Source: Erpobdella octoculata | Taxonomy: Eukaryota > Annelida > Clitellata > Hirudinida > Erpobdellidae | Assembly: GCA_963978895.1 (NCBI GenBank) | Contig: OZ022238.1 | Coordinates: forward strand, 23,480,784-23,544,783 | Direction: 5' to 3' | DNA: 64,000 bases | Shown here: positions 19,140 through 32,964 of the stretch, piece by piece | Layout: each line of letters starts with the position of its first letter | How positions within the stretch are numbered: the first letter of the stretch is position 1 | The notes under the pieces: model-generated | What the model saw: only the letters and a program-made list of their open reading frames with translations | Databases searched by the model: none | Told to the model about the DNA's origin: nothing | Translations under genes and position numbers: made by a program

Positions 19140-19989
19140 TTAGAACCAATTAGGATCCTTTGTAAGGATTGTTTACCACGTGGTTTAAATAACCTGTTTT
19201 CTAATTATTGTAAGAAAATGTTTATTTTTAATCTTGGTCTGAAAAGTTGAAAACTTGTTTTTAATACAACAGAAACTGATTTTGTGGAGCGCACAAAAAC
19301 TATAAACTAAATAAACTTATATTAAACATCTAGTTCAGGATTTGTTTTTTAAATACATAAAACTTATCTAATATAAAAAAATAATTATAAAAATACAGCA
19401 ATAAATATAAATAAAAACTAATAAAACTAAAAAAAAAGTTTGTTTGATAAGGTGGACTGCTAAACGTATAAGAAATTAAAGTCTTCAATATTAACTAAAG
19501 GCAATATAAAACGATTTGGCTAGAATTTCTAATTTTTCTTCGTGGACTGAAGGATCATTTGATTTTCAAAAGCTCAAATATCTTAAAACGAATATTTTGC
19601 AGTCTGTGAAAATAGCAATACGGAATATTCATCAAAATTCACCGTGACTGAATTTTTGAAAAACTCATTTAAAAAGAAGTACGAGTGTGCCAGTACTGTA
19701 GACCTGTGCTGATCGGAAAGATATGTGCTGGTCAGAAGGATATGTGCTGGTCAGAAGGATATGTGCTGGTCAGAAAAACAGTACAGCTTCTAGAGTTTCG
19801 CTTTGTTATCAGCTATAAACATAGGGCGTTCGTAATGCAGCTTAGATGATTAAACAAGTAAAGGAAAAAACGAGTTTTTCAACAAACACTTTTATTTCAA
19901 AAACACTCAATTTAAAAATACGAAAGATATTCAAATTAGGTTTTTCGTTTTTTTTAATTACCACTAAATTTATTATTTGTAAATACCAC

Positions 19990-19990
<1 letters not shown>
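19140..19990. other. AT-rich DNA with a 21-bp tandem repeat
   Basis: GGATATGTGCTGGTCAGAA is repeated about four times at 19,708-19,776. The rest shows no gene or known element. Confidence 0.5.
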
Positions 19991-19992
<2 letters not shown>

Positions 19993-20074
<82 letters not shown>

Positions 20075-20239
20075 CCCGCTCGCTCACCCGATCCGCTCGG
20101 CTGATTTTGTGACGGATTTCAAATTTTTTTCTCTATATTTGATTCCCCTTGACTCTCAAGGTTGTGTAAAAATTTCATTACGATCGGATGAATGGTGTAG
20201 CAATGCATAAAGGATATACATATATACATACAAACATTC

Positions 20240-20307
<68 letters not shown>

Positions 20308-20308
20308 T
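19993..20308 (-). mobile_element. Helitron B 5' fragment between two TA arrays
   Basis: The block from CGCTCACCCGATCCGCT through TTGACTCTCAAGG and GATCGGATGAATG to ACAAACATTCA (20,071-20,240) matches family B. Long TA runs lie on each side (19,993-20,070 and 20,242-20,306). Confidence 0.65.
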
Positions 20309-20309
20309 C

Positions 20310-23300
20310 AATCCGTTTTGCAAATAAAGCCTTAAAACCTATTTGTTAATATCTGCAATTGCGTTACTGTTATTAAAATGAAGAATAAATAAATTTCTAT
20401 ATTTTATCTTCAGTTAGAATATACCCAAACTTGTATTTAATTCCGTTGCAATTAATACAAAACATCTCCACATCCTCGTGATCTCTCAGCAAAAATATGC
20501 GTGTGCTGATCGTGTATAATTGTCAGTAACTGCACCGGCGACCTAACCACGATTTATATAACTAAATATTTAATGAACAATAATTAACATCATCCGCATT
20601 GCAAACGTGTTAGTTGTATCACGTTTATTTTACAGGTCTTTTGGTCACATGACTGATATATTTCTTGAACTATAACGTCGTGAATGACACAATCTTCTGC
20701 TGATTATTAGAATTAAATCTCACGTTTATTTTGTTTTTATCAGTAGATATTATTGCTATTTCATGGGCTATTTTGAACTTTTTACTACGTTGCCAGATGC
20801 AAAGTCATTTAAGTGCTTTCCTCTCTAGCTTTTTCACTCGTCTTGCAAAATTCTAAAACAAATATCTCTATTGTAGTTAGTATAACATTTTCTTATATCG
20901 CAATTCTCATAATTTTAATTATCATTATCATCACTACTTGCTCGGCGATGCTTTCTGACAAAATCATGAAGAAGCTACAGTAAACGCGGGAGTAACAGTT
21001 GCAAAGTTACGTCAATCTGAAGTTGTATAAAATACACTCGTTGCACCACGAGTATTGCTACTATATATAATTATTAATACGATAGCTTACAAGATGATAC
21101 TACTGGAATGATAAACACATCTGCACCGGGCATTCATCAAACCTATCTTTATTCTCGTTTCCATACCTCGTTTTTTTCACATTCTGTAATTCCGTAATTT
21201 TATCGAGTTAATCCAGTAAACCTAAACTTCTCAACTAATTCGGTATTTTTAGCGAGTTTTCTGTTTATTTAGGAGAAATAACGAATTTGTTGTTCGTCCG
21301 TCCGGCGTTCACGCTGCCTTGTTTGAAACCAGTCATTCTGTTCATTAAAACAATCACATTTTTATGCATTTCTATTTGAATTTAAAACATTCTATCGTAG
21401 ACAAATCAATTAATCATAGAGATTTATATAACACATAGCAATTTTATTACTTACTTATTATACATACAATTATAAAAGTTATTTTCAATCTAAGCATATG
21501 TTATGACACACATTGATGAAGATATCATTTAATAAAAAAAAAACATTATATCAATAAGACTACTAAATCTTTTAAATCAACACTCTTATGATTTTCATAT
21601 ACACAAATTTGTCCATAGGTTCTTCTATGCCAGTTGACTAGCTCAGCTCATTTGGAATTCATATTACTGACAACCCGATTAGTCTGTCTTGAGTCAACTT
21701 TTATTTTTTCCAAAACCAGTGTTGGGAAAAAATTTGTGAAAAAGACAAGATATTTTAAAAAATTTTCCGGAAACTCACCCGCGGTGATCAGCTATTTTGG
21801 TAGGTAAAAGTCTATAAGATTTAAGAATGTATGGGTTTTTTAAATATTTTTGGAGAAATATTTGAAAAAGTACCTCCGTTTAGCTCCCACCACAGTCATC
21901 AGTTTTGGAGGAAAGTTAGGCATTTAGTACGAGATATATTTGTAATGTTTGGGTGTTTAAAAAATTTGGTCAAGGTTTTGTAAATTTTTTGCCCCCCATA
22001 GATTTCTTGAAATGATGCCCCTAGCTCCTGCACCCCTAATTTTTAATTTTTCCCCATGTCAAGGCGTCTGGATGGAACACCGTTCACAAATAAAACCGAA
22101 GTTACTTTTGAAGACCACCAACTCAAATCTTTCTTTTTGTCTCGTTTAAGCAGTGTCGAAGATGAAATAAAATTTGCTTTTGCATTCCATATTATGAGTC
22201 ATCGGTTTGTAATCGGCAAAAGTTCTGTTCTTCTCGTGCACCGAGCAGGTGCATTAAAACTTTGTTATAATTTTTGAAAATGTGTTACAACTAAAAAAAA
22301 ATCTTGTAAATTGCTTGGAGTTCCTTCAACCTCTACGACCCCCCGCCACTGCAAACACTACGGGACCCTAAACACTGCTCTTTATTTGATCATTCCATCT
22401 CAACTCCTTTTCATCTTTCTTACTCGTTAAATCACTTGAACAGCCAAAAGAAATTTTAAAGTTTTTCAAAACATATTCAGAAATATTGCTGTGCATTTTA
22501 ACATCTTTGTTGTAACACAACATTTTTATATCTATCTCGAGCTTTTCTTATTTTTTCTCTGCTATGACGCAACCCAATCACAGATAAAAACAATCATCCG
22601 TGACTCGACAGCCGATAGGCTGTTACGATTAGGCCGGATGTGAAGCACCTGTTTTTATTAACTCCATCACCTGTCCATGGAATTCTTCCACAAGTCGAAC
22701 TTTCGTGGTAATGATGACGATGATTTATGGGATGAGGCTGAATAAAACTGAGTCACCAATAATGGCGAGTTATAGACGATGATTTTGAAATGAGGATAAT
22801 TGTTTTAAATTTTATAAGATGCTAGAAATGACCATACAATTTAAATAAATGTCTTTAATGTGTTATTAAGCGGGTTGAAAACAGTGCATTGACCATTACC
22901 GTGCACCAAGTACTCTTCTACCAAATGCTTATAAATACAAAATTGTCTACTGAACATATCTTGGTTGTTGGCGGTGGTAAAGGTGATTATTAGAGAATTT
23001 GGAATATCTCAAACCAACCTTTGAGTTGAGCCCAACCGAACAATTCCAAAGGGACCGGCTTATCTTGTACTCCAACTGAATGAAATGATAAAATTTGTCT
23101 TTTTTCAACTAACAAAGTCATATTATATGTTGGTTGTTGTTCTTAAAAAATCATCAGTTTCGTTCTTTCATTTTTTAACAACTTCAAATATTATTTTTTC
23201 TATTATTAGATTTCACATACACTATAAAAACAAACTACGTTCTTCGCTCCATCTTCTCACTGTTCGTGTTTTCAGTTCTCACCTCGATGCGAGCTTTTCT

Positions 23301-24015
23301 CGTTTATAACGCGAACGCACATAGCTAAACTTTCCACTGCTTAACCAGACTCCGGTCTACACGTGCGTGCACATATCTGTGTATCTATGCTATTCTTCAC
23401 GTGCATGTAAGTTTGTGTATTATAATTATTATGTGCTGTTGTGCGGAAAGTTGAATGCATGGATGTGCAAATTGTTTAAAAGGGGGACAACACAACACGA
23501 AACAAAAACGATGTACAACTTCAAATTGTGGATACAATTGTTTTCAGACCATTTTTAATTTCTGCTCACGGGCGGTTATTCGAAAGCTGGGACTCGTAGT
23601 AAATTTAAACAAGGAGCAATTTGTTATTGAAATATGATATAGCAATATGCCAAATTAAGCAAAGGCACATATCAAACATATCAAACATTCCTATATTCTT
23701 TAGATTTGTTTGGGTTTATTTAAATCCGCCGTCTCTACCATAGTAGAAAGTTGTGTGGAAAACATATCAAATAATATCTTTGTTAATCATAAGTGGTGAT
23801 TCTCAAGTGGACTGTATAGCCTGGATCTTTTCTTTGATAAAAATAAAATCTCCCAGTAAAATCAACGACATTTCAGTAGACTAAATCATTTTATATGTAC
23901 CAGTAATTTATATGTGTTGCGCATTTCAAAGAGCCCAGATTCGTCATACTGAAGACACTAAAGTGATTGTACGTTTTTGATGACTAACAATTGATATCAA
24001 TAGCTCGGTTGAAAA
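20310..24015. other. 3.7 kb AT-rich intergenic DNA
   Basis: No gene is supported. 21,760-21,930 carries copies of a dispersed motif around GGTGATCAGCTATTTTGG, which recurs at 27,135, 33,850, 38,770 and 38,945. At 22,676 an ATG in good context (CCTGTCCATGG) opens a 22-codon acidic frame that could be a first exon (a GTAATG follows FHKSNFR), but nothing supports it further. Confidence 0.4.
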
Positions 24016-24017
24016 TT

Positions 24018-24165
24018 ATGTTGTATGTAGTTTGGTGTGTAGCAGCGGGTGTACCCTATGGGTAGATGTGTTGTAGTGGATGTATTCTATGAGTATACAG
24101 TATGTGTTGCAGTGGGTGTATTTTATGAGGGGCTATGTTGTAGTGGGTGTAATCTATGAGGGGAT
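24018..24165. repeat. Minisatellite of about 36 bp, 4 copies
   Basis: GTGTTGTAGTGGGTGTATTCTATGAG-like units are repeated four times with variation, just upstream of the LTR remnant. Confidence 0.75.
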
Positions 24166-24317
24166 TTTATTCATTTCGTTCAGATCACCAAATTGTAACC
24201 GTAGAATTAAATGTTTTGGAACCGGGAGGTCATTTTGGTGCAATGGGTTCCTTGCTATAAATAACTTAAAGCTTTAACGTTACGAATCGCTAGAAAGCCT
24301 ATTCGTCTACGTTAACA

Positions 24318-24336
24318 TTGGTGACCCCGACATATT
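24318..24336 (+). other. Primer-binding site
   Basis: TTGGTGACCCCGACATATT follows directly after the ...TTAACA end of the 5' LTR, in the position and with the TGGTGACCCCGAC core common to metazoan gypsy elements. Confidence 0.7.
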
Positions 24337-24415
24337 TACACATATTTTTTTCCGTAAATATATTTACTTTGATAGTTATTTGATCACAAGTGACAGAATT
24401 TTCTTTTCGTGAAAG

Positions 24416-25795
24416 ATGTCTGACGAGAAATTCATTGCGATGGGACAGGCTCTGGGCTAGTCCGGAGTGGATTTAAGGAATTACGTCAAAGAGTTAAAGG
24501 ATGAAGAAAGGGCGCGAACAACGAGATCACAATATAAAATGAAAAAGTTGGAAATCGAATCTCAAAAACCAAAAGAGAACAAGTGGTCAATGGATGGAAC
24601 AAAGATTCCATATCCAAAGTTCTCGGAAGGTGACGACGTGGACGCGTTTCTACTGCGTTTTGAGGCATTGGCCACGGCAAATGATCACCCAAGAAAGGGT
24701 TGGGAAATACTTCTGGGATCGCTATTAAGTTCCAAAGCTTTGGACGTCTTTGGACAATTGGATAGCGACCAAATGACAGATTACGAAATGATCAAAGAGG
24801 CGCTGTTGCGTCGTTTTGGTAAATCAGCAGAAGATTATCGGTTGAAATTCCGAGGAGAAAAACTAAATTCAGAAGAAACATGGGAACAATACTTGATGAG
24901 ACTAAACAGCTATCTCAAGGAGTGGGTAGATCTCGTAGGCGAGGAAGATCTCCGATTTTTGATTCTGAGGGAACAATTTTTTAGGAAATATCCACCTGAG
25001 ATGGTCGAGTACCTATTAGAGAAAGAGGCCCACGATGTTAACGTTTTGTGTCGTTGGGTTAATAAATACAACCAGGCTCATCCGGGGAAGTATTACCCTG
25101 CCCAAGAAAAAAGAAAGAAATGGAGTATGATTCATTCTACGACTAAAAGTGACTCGGGAATAGTTGGACCCCGTTGTTACAATTGCTATCAAGTTGGACA
25201 ATTGTCAAAGGACTGTAGACAAGGCACTCAGGCAAGTCCAGTCATGTGCCAAACACGTAGAGAGGCCACCATGACACCACCATGCAAAGATTCTGGAGTA
25301 GTGAATGCATGCGCGGCCGTGGTGATGGAAGGTAAAATGAATGAGGTCCAATTAAAATGTGGCTGCGTTTCACCGGTAATAGCGGATGGTTGTTTTCACT
25401 CAGGAGGAAAGCTTAAATTAACCAGAGGGTTTGTGAACAAAAAACCGGTAAAAGTTTTGAGGGACACTGGCTGTACTGCCATAATGGTAAAGGAATCATT
25501 AGTGCACCCGCGTCAGATGACCGGAAAAACAAGACCCTGTGTTTTGATCGACGGCACAGTTCGGGTAGCTCCAACAGCAGTGGTAAAAATCAAAACAGAC
25601 TGGTTCAGAGGAACCAGAGAAGTGGTATGTATGAAAAATTTGCTTTGCGATCTAGTGCTGGGAAATGTCGAGGGGGTAAGAAGTTCAAATGCCATGTCTG
25701 CAGGGAAACGTATTTTTCGGCAACCACAGAAACCCATTCCTGACTACGACAACAAACAGAGAAATAATCGGTCGAATTATACGAAAAAATGCTAA
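24416..25795 (+). pseudogene. Gag-protease ORF with an in-frame amber stop at codon 15
   Basis: An ATG at 24,416 gives MSDEKFIAMGQALG, then TAG at 24,458-24,460, and the same frame continues for 445 codons. The body has a SCAN-like capsid (FLLRFEALATANDHPRKGWE, then LLRRFGKSAEDYR and EQYLMRLNSYLKEW). A zinc knuckle follows in which the His is replaced (CYNCYQVGQLSKDC, Gln at the usual His). Last is a retropepsin-like segment with the active-site triplet in VLRDTGCTAIMV and a LVLGNVEG end. Gag packages the element RNA and the protease processes it. The early stop and altered knuckle suggest a dead copy. Confidence 0.8.
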
Positions 25796-26091
25796 CTCGG
25801 ATGTGTATCAAAGCTGGGAAATAAAGTTGAGGCAAAATTACAAGCTTTGAATCCGCCAAAAGAATGACAAGGCTAAGTCTCTTGTCAAAAAACAAATTGG
25901 GAGAAGCAATTGAAAAAAATAGTTTGAGATCATCAATTTTCGGAGATGCTCGCCAAGTCGACATATCTCGCAGAGATCAAGAAATTAAAAGAAGACTTAA
26001 AGAAAATTTAAGCGATCAAGGAACTGCTTGTAAACCAAAATTTATGAGCAATCTTAAAAACACCAAGTGTTTTCTTTCGAAGAGGGAGATA
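25796..26091 (+). other. Non-coding or decayed pol region before the 3' LTR
   Basis: A short open stretch (25,864-26,091) has Lys-rich coding potential but no pol motif. It probably marks the junction of the pol deletion. Confidence 0.4.
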
Positions 26092-26966
<875 letters not shown>

Positions 26967-26969
26967 ATA

Positions 26970-28535
26970 AGACACCTTTTGAGAAATTTTAATTCTTTTA
27001 GTCAAGACAAATTTCTTTATATAAATCAACAAACTTCAATTAAACTAAATATACGCTGGTTAAAATTTAAAAACTTTTATGCTGGAGCATTTCATGGAAA
27101 CAGAACATCTGGGCAAAATTACTATGACTATCCTTACCTGGTCACCAGCTATTTTGGGAGGAAAAAAAATAGACGTTTTACCAAACTAGACCCTTTCCTT
27201 GGTCATCAGCCTTTTTGAGAATGAAAACTTAGCAATGTGAGAAAAATTGTTGGAACGTATGGGCCTTTCAACATCTTGACCCCACCCCCATGGTTTGCTG
27301 AAATGAACTATAAGGATAAATTTTACAACTTATTAAATTACAATTACAACTAAGTAATTAGAATTTATTGGAACAAACTGCATTAAAAAATATCCATGCA
27401 TTAACATGAACTCCTGAACTAAGGTTTTAAATGATCAAATGAGGTAAATTACAGTTTTACGGTCTTCTAAGTTACTCACTTTACTCAATTTAAAATATCT
27501 GGATTCTATTATTTGACCTTTATATAAAAAGAAGGAAGGAGAGAGGGAGAGGTAAATGGCGAAGTAGCTATTGTTTCACTTCTAAGGTGTTCTGACTAAA
27601 AAACCAGCAATGTTATTTTTATTTAAAAAAATATAATATTATCATCAAACAGATTAAATAACCGAAATTATAGAAATGTCAAAACACATGTAGGTATAAA
27701 CACAGAAAAGTAAAAGACGATAACATGAGAAAATAGATGGAGAGAATGTAAACGAAGGAGAGGAATAATAAAATAAGTGCGTGAAAACAAATCGTATGAC
27801 TCACTCACAGCAGGTTGTGTTTCCTGCTCTCGTGGTTGTTTCTTGCCTTCGTCTTTTATCGTTTCTTCTATTTATTTATTTTTAAATCTTAAAATATGTA
27901 TTACTTATTTTTTATCTGCCAGGTCTCATGCCCATTCCAGGAGCCACAGTAACGTAGTGTTATTATACCAAGTAGATGGAAATCTCCCATTTTAAGTTAT
28001 TCATGTTAAATCTGGAATTATAACTTTGCAATAAATGCAATTATTAAGCTGACCCACGTTAATCCTAATTCAACGCTCGTCACTTTGTGTTACTTTGGCT
28101 CCCCCAAGCGTATAGCAGTAAACTTTGAAGTCATCGGCATTACAAGCTTTAATTAAAACGTGTAAATTTTGTCAAGTTATTATTTATATATATTTTTATA
28201 TTTGCAAGTTATATTTGGAAATTAATTAACTCTAGTTTTAAAAGCTAGAAAGCGACGAATTGCGGCGCCACTTGTTCTGATCTTGAGAACTGACTAAAGT
28301 TGGATATACAGGATTAGCGAAAGAAGAGTCAAAATGGGTGGTGAAGGAAAACTTTTTTCAATTTAGTGTATGATTTATAGGTTTGAACATATAATTTTGG
28401 TCAAGATTTATAACTCAAAAAATGAATTTCTGTTACTTACAGCTTTTAGCAAAATAGCAGTGTTAATTAAATTTAATGTCCTTTTTGCTTGTAGTAAAAT
28501 TCTGTACAATACAGGATATAGATATACCATAATAA
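26970..28535. other. AT-rich intergenic DNA
   Basis: No supported gene. 27,130-27,290 contains the dispersed GGTCACCAGCTATTTTGGGAG / GGTCATCAGCCTTTTTGAG motif. Confidence 0.4.
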
Positions 28536-28539
28536 AGCA

Positions 28540-29260
28540 TGATCAGTGGGAGATCCAATCACGGTGTACCTCAATGCGACTAAAACTCAACCCATCAAAA
28601 CAGAGCTATCGAGGTAGCCTTGTTTCTTATCCTCTGAGTGATTGTAGCATTCAATTTTTTCCGGATGAGACGGTACAGGATCTTGTTATCTTAGATTAGG
28701 AACGCACAACGCGCCCATCACGTCCGTGACACGAGTTTTTTTCTAACACATAAGGCGTATCAGACAAGTCAAACAATGTTGACGAGTTTTGGTCCAGGCC
28801 CTTGCCATGACCAGAATTGACTGCTGCAATGCGGTCCTCAACGGATTGGTGGCAAGAGCTCTCTACCCGCTGACTGTTGTTTTTCATGCTGCAGCTGGGA
28901 TTGCTAAAAGCATTGACTATCGCAATCATTTTGCACCGGGTCATTTACATTGTTTGCCAATCCCCGAAAAGTAACGATCAAACTCTGCTTGCTCATGTAT
29001 AACTAGAATTACATTTTTTCACGCAAAGCTTCTGACTACGTGAAATCAATAATAAATTCGTGCTCGAATCACTCGGGAAGGCAGAGGTATCTTGCGGTGA
29101 TGCAGTCATCTTCAGAGCCAACCGTAACTATGGCAAACATGCCTTTGCTGTAACTGGTTCAACTATTTGGAATAGTCTGCCAGCGCAAATTCGGGAAGCG
29201 AGAATAGTTTAGTAATTCAAATCTGGACTCATATCTTACCTTTTCAGTTTATGTTGGATC
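28540..29260 (+). pseudogene. Degenerate CR1/L2-like LINE C-terminal fragment
   Basis: Scattered frames match the end of ORF2: TSMRLKLNPSKQSY (cf. SNRLKLNPSKTE), ALAMTRIDCCNAVLNGLV (cf. SRLDYCNSLL) and, near 29,165, TIWNSLPAQIREA followed by FKSGLISYLF. Several stops and shifts show an old copy. The order and plus orientation are consistent over about 700 bp. Confidence 0.7.
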
Positions 29261-29533
29261 TATGGACGCGATAAAACAGCCAATGACAATATAGCGCGTG
29301 GGTCACGTGAAATCGAAAATAAATAACTCGGTCCATAAGCTGTTAATATCTCGGCATATTTATCGCTGCGGGTTAATTGGCGTTAATTTTTAATATCGTT
29401 ATTGCCATCGAAAATACTTTTGTCTGTCAGTATCAAAATGTCTATCACCAATACATTTAAGAGTTAGCGATAGTCGATAAGCGTTTGAATTTGACAAAAA
29501 ATTATGATTTATTTGTGGCTAAATTTTTTATCT
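29261..29533. other. AT-rich spacer
   Basis: Nothing recognised in this stretch. Confidence 0.4.
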
Positions 29534-29700
29534 GTAACTCCGCCTCGCTTTTGCGAGCCAGTTCCAAGCTTGGATACAGGAGGAGGGAACCGTTAAAAGA
29601 ATTAAATCATGATCCACGACAGGAAGTACTTCGTATTTCCTACCTACCGCTATATCAGTTTTAAAACACCTGGTGTAAAGGACTATAAGCTATTATAAAA
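29534..29700 (+). repeat. 165-bp dispersed module, copy 2
   Basis: GTAACTCCGCCTCGCTTTTG through ATGATCCACGACAGGAAGTA and AACACCTGGTGTAAAGGACT to AAGCTATTATAAA. It is followed by a short GCTTGCTTGCTTGCTT run at 29,770. Confidence 0.75.
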
Positions 29701-30174
29701 AATAGATTGATAAATACAATAAATTCAGTTCAGTTATCGTTAGTAGTATTTCAGTCCTTGACGGCGTTTGCTTGCTTGCTTGCTTGAGCCATACGTTGGG
29801 ACTTTTATCACTTAACAAAACCACTTTTCCTTATCCAATTGAGTTGAAATTTGGTTATTTTATTTTTCGTTCCATATTTTACATTCTGTTAAATTTTCAA
29901 ATCAATTGAACAAAAGGTAATTAAATTAGAGAATAAAATCAATTAAAACTTAAAAATAAATAAGAAAATAAAACTTTTATGTAGAGAAACAATATTTAAT
30001 TTGTCAATTTAAAGGTTTATAATAAAAAATTGGTCATTCAATGTTGATTTGAAAGCTTATAATATTTTCAGTCGTTATATACTTTTTTAGTCGCCGAATT
30101 ACAAAATTATAAAGGTTTTTTACAATTCACTTGTTTTGGTTCTATTTTGACGGATATATTATATACCAGTACTT

Positions 30175-30178
<4 letters not shown>
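29701..30178. other. AT-rich spacer
   Basis: Apart from the CTTG tetranucleotide run, nothing is recognised. Confidence 0.4.
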
Positions 30179-30252
<74 letters not shown>

Positions 30253-30515
30253 TAGCTGGGTTACCCGGCGTTGCCCGGTGATTTTAAAGGTTTTTTTATC
30301 GTTTTTCTCTCTGGCTCCCGTTTCCTTAACCGCTTGCTTTCCCGTTCCAGGTCGCTTTCTCACTCCTGGTCGCATTTCTGCTCACGGTCGCTTTTCTGGC
30401 CCCGGTCTCTTTTACTTTTCCCGATCCCGGTTGCTTTTACGCTTTACCGCTCCAGCTTGCTCTTCTTTTCCTGCTCGCTCTTTTCGCTCTTCCGTTCCTC
30501 CATTAAATTTTAGAG
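30179..30515 (-). mobile_element. TA array followed by a Helitron B 3' end
   Basis: TA repeats run 30,179-30,250. Then A|CTAG and CCCGGCGTTGCCCGG, with CCCG-rich minisatellite-like sequence inward, match the 3' terminus of family B. No 5' terminus follows, so the copy is truncated at about 30,515. Confidence 0.65.
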
Positions 30516-30645
30516 CCTTCCCATTGTGGTTTAGATGGGCTGTAGTAGAATGTAGTGCACAGTCATCAAAATTGATCTGTTCTCTCGTTAACACTTTGTT
30601 GTTTGGTTTGCTCGTTTAGTTACGTCTGAACTTCCTCAATTTTAA

Positions 30646-30719
30646 TTAGTGTTCTTTAATGTATTGGTTCCACTCTGCAAGTGTGATCTTCTGCAAAGGC
30701 TTATTATGATTGACTAAAG
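30646..30719 (-). CDS. Candidate last exon of an unknown host gene
   Basis: A textbook acceptor on the minus strand (long T tract, then CAG) precedes 2 nt plus 23 codons and a TAA. It reads LVNHNKPLQKIT, then LAEWNQYIKEH, which looks like ordinary soluble-protein sequence rather than AT-rich noise. Upstream exons would lie at higher coordinates. An open frame at 31,042-31,224 (minus) is possible but unsupported. The protein is not recognised. Confidence 0.4.
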
Positions 30720-30724
30720 CTGAA

Positions 30725-32138
30725 AAAAAAAATTATTAGTTAACGCTGCAATAATGTTAAAATCCGTTCATATATCTCAACAGGTTATATTTATTTTAAA
30801 TACTTGGTTTATAAATGCTTCCAATAGATTTATCACACACTGTTCAACAGCTGCTTTTCAAAAAATCGCTAGTCTTAGTTTTTGAGTTGTTCTTAGTTTT
30901 TAAGTGTCATGTCTACAGAAAGCATATAACGCTACATGTGGCATGTTAATAAATGTTGGCCCGTGGCTTTGAAAAATGTGATATAAAACACAGATCGAAA
31001 TAAAACATGAAGTAATAATAATATTAAAAACCTTCAAAGCATTAACTTAATGAATTTTCTGAGAGTTTTCTGAGATCATCAATTTGGAACAATCGAAGAG
31101 TACCACTTTTATTTAGCAAATGATGCAATTTTAAATTGAACAAAACAGCAGCAGATTGATAGACTGGCTTGAGAAATTTGTTCATGATTTTGTTGAAACA
31201 CAAAAATACTGCACTTGCTTTCATTTCTTTCCAATTTCATGCACCTCATATATCAGTGAAACTTTTACAATAAATTGGTGTTGCATGTAAGATTTTCTTT
31301 AAAATGTAATTTTCTAATTTCATCTGAAAAGTAAAAAATAAAATAAGACCGATAAATTAATTCATAATCTTATAGTCATAACTACTCGTCAATAATAAAT
31401 TAATACCAAATCGGCTAATGCCATCACATCACATCACTTACCTGCCCAAAAAAATTTCTCATTTACTGATTTTGTTAAGTCTGGAACTATTTTTGTGAAG
31501 CACAAAATATCTCTAAAATTTAGAGTCTAAATAGAAGAAATTCCACCTGCAATTTATTGATTAGTCCTGAAAACCAAAGTTATCTGGATTTAAAAGATAT
31601 ACTCACTCACAATAAATTTTTCAATTTTCTTTTTTAAGTCAGTAAAGCACAAAATAATATCTGTTAGACTAAAAGTAGCACAAAATAATATCTGTTAGAG
31701 GTTAGACGGTGTAGTCTAACCGTTAGACTGGTAGAGCGATAATGATAACCTGACACACAACGACCGAAACAATTTACAATTTAATATATACACAACAATA
31801 ATAATTGAAAAATTAAATAATATAAGAATAGTAGCCTAAGTTTTTAAATTACTTTGATTTCGAGAAACCGAGACGATAAACAGCGAATGTAAACAAAACA
31901 TAGCTCTGATACAATAGCGAAAATATTAAAAAAAAATAATTTTCTAAAACATTCAAAAACATTTGAACGATATACAGTAATTAAAAAAATTATAGAAAAT
32001 AATAGCACTTTTGATATATTTGATATAATTGATATAAGTAAAATAATACTCACTTTTGATTTTGAGAAATCGCGACAACCAACAACGGCGGAACAGAAGG
32101 CGACGGAAACCCTCAGCTTGTTAAGCCGCGATATAATT
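30725..32138. other. AT-rich DNA, possibly intron of the gene ending at 30,646
   Basis: No convincing exon. 31,620-31,760 has small direct repeats (AGCACAAAATAATATCTGTTAGA twice). Confidence 0.35.
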
Positions 32139-32146
32139 GCATAGAC

Positions 32147-32623
32147 CAGGGGTGGGCAAACATTTTCTACGGAGGGCCACATTGAAAACTTTTTTGTTAT
32201 CGCGGGCCGCATATATATTTTCTCTATTTTAATAAAAATTTACAAGTTTGAAAGTCTCATGTATTTCTCGTTTTATTTCACAGCAAACAGACAGCCTTGT
32301 CCCTAACATTTGCGAAGAAGTACTTATCAGTCCAATCTTCATTAAAAACACGACATTCGTCCTCAATTTTTCTTTTCTTGGCAGCACTCATGGTTAAATC
32401 AACGCTTATTCTATTCACTTTCAAATTACAATGTTTAAAACCTTTCAAAATGTAAACAAAACTAACTTTTGGTTAAGCGCGAACACAGTTGCGAATAGGG
32501 ATGTTGTGAGTTTTATGTAAAAACAACCAACAAAAAAAACGTTAATAAACGTTCAAAAATTTAGCAAAAATTCTAAACGGGCCGCATAAAATACTTTGGC
32601 GGGCCGTAGTTTGCCCACCTCTG
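32147..32623. mobile_element. Non-autonomous hAT element with perfect target duplication
   Basis: The ends are CAGGGGTGGGCAAAC and, inverted, CAGAGGTGGGCAAAC. The 8-bp duplication GCATAGAC lies at 32,139-32,146 and 32,624-32,631. GGGCCGCA motifs sit near both ends. The 477-bp body encodes nothing recognisable. The CAGGGGTGGGCAAAC terminus and 8-bp duplication are hallmarks of hAT elements. Confidence 0.92.
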
Positions 32624-32787
32624 GCATAGACAAAAATATTTCTAAAAATTAATTTTCTAAAAACATTCAAAACAATTTTTTTAAATAAAAAAGACATTAT
32701 TTAGATGGCAAATGTTTATTATGTAAAGTTTCGTGCAAATCCCTTCATTGGTTTTGGCGTTATTAAAGAACATACTTGACCCATTTG

Positions 32788-32918
<131 letters not shown>

Positions 32919-32964
32919 CGAAAGGTTTGTGTTAAAATAGAAATGAAGTCTATATATATATAGA

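Noticed and set aside
22056..22277. 73-residue frame MSRRLDGTPFTN...
   Set aside because: Short, no splice support, no recognised motif; probably chance.
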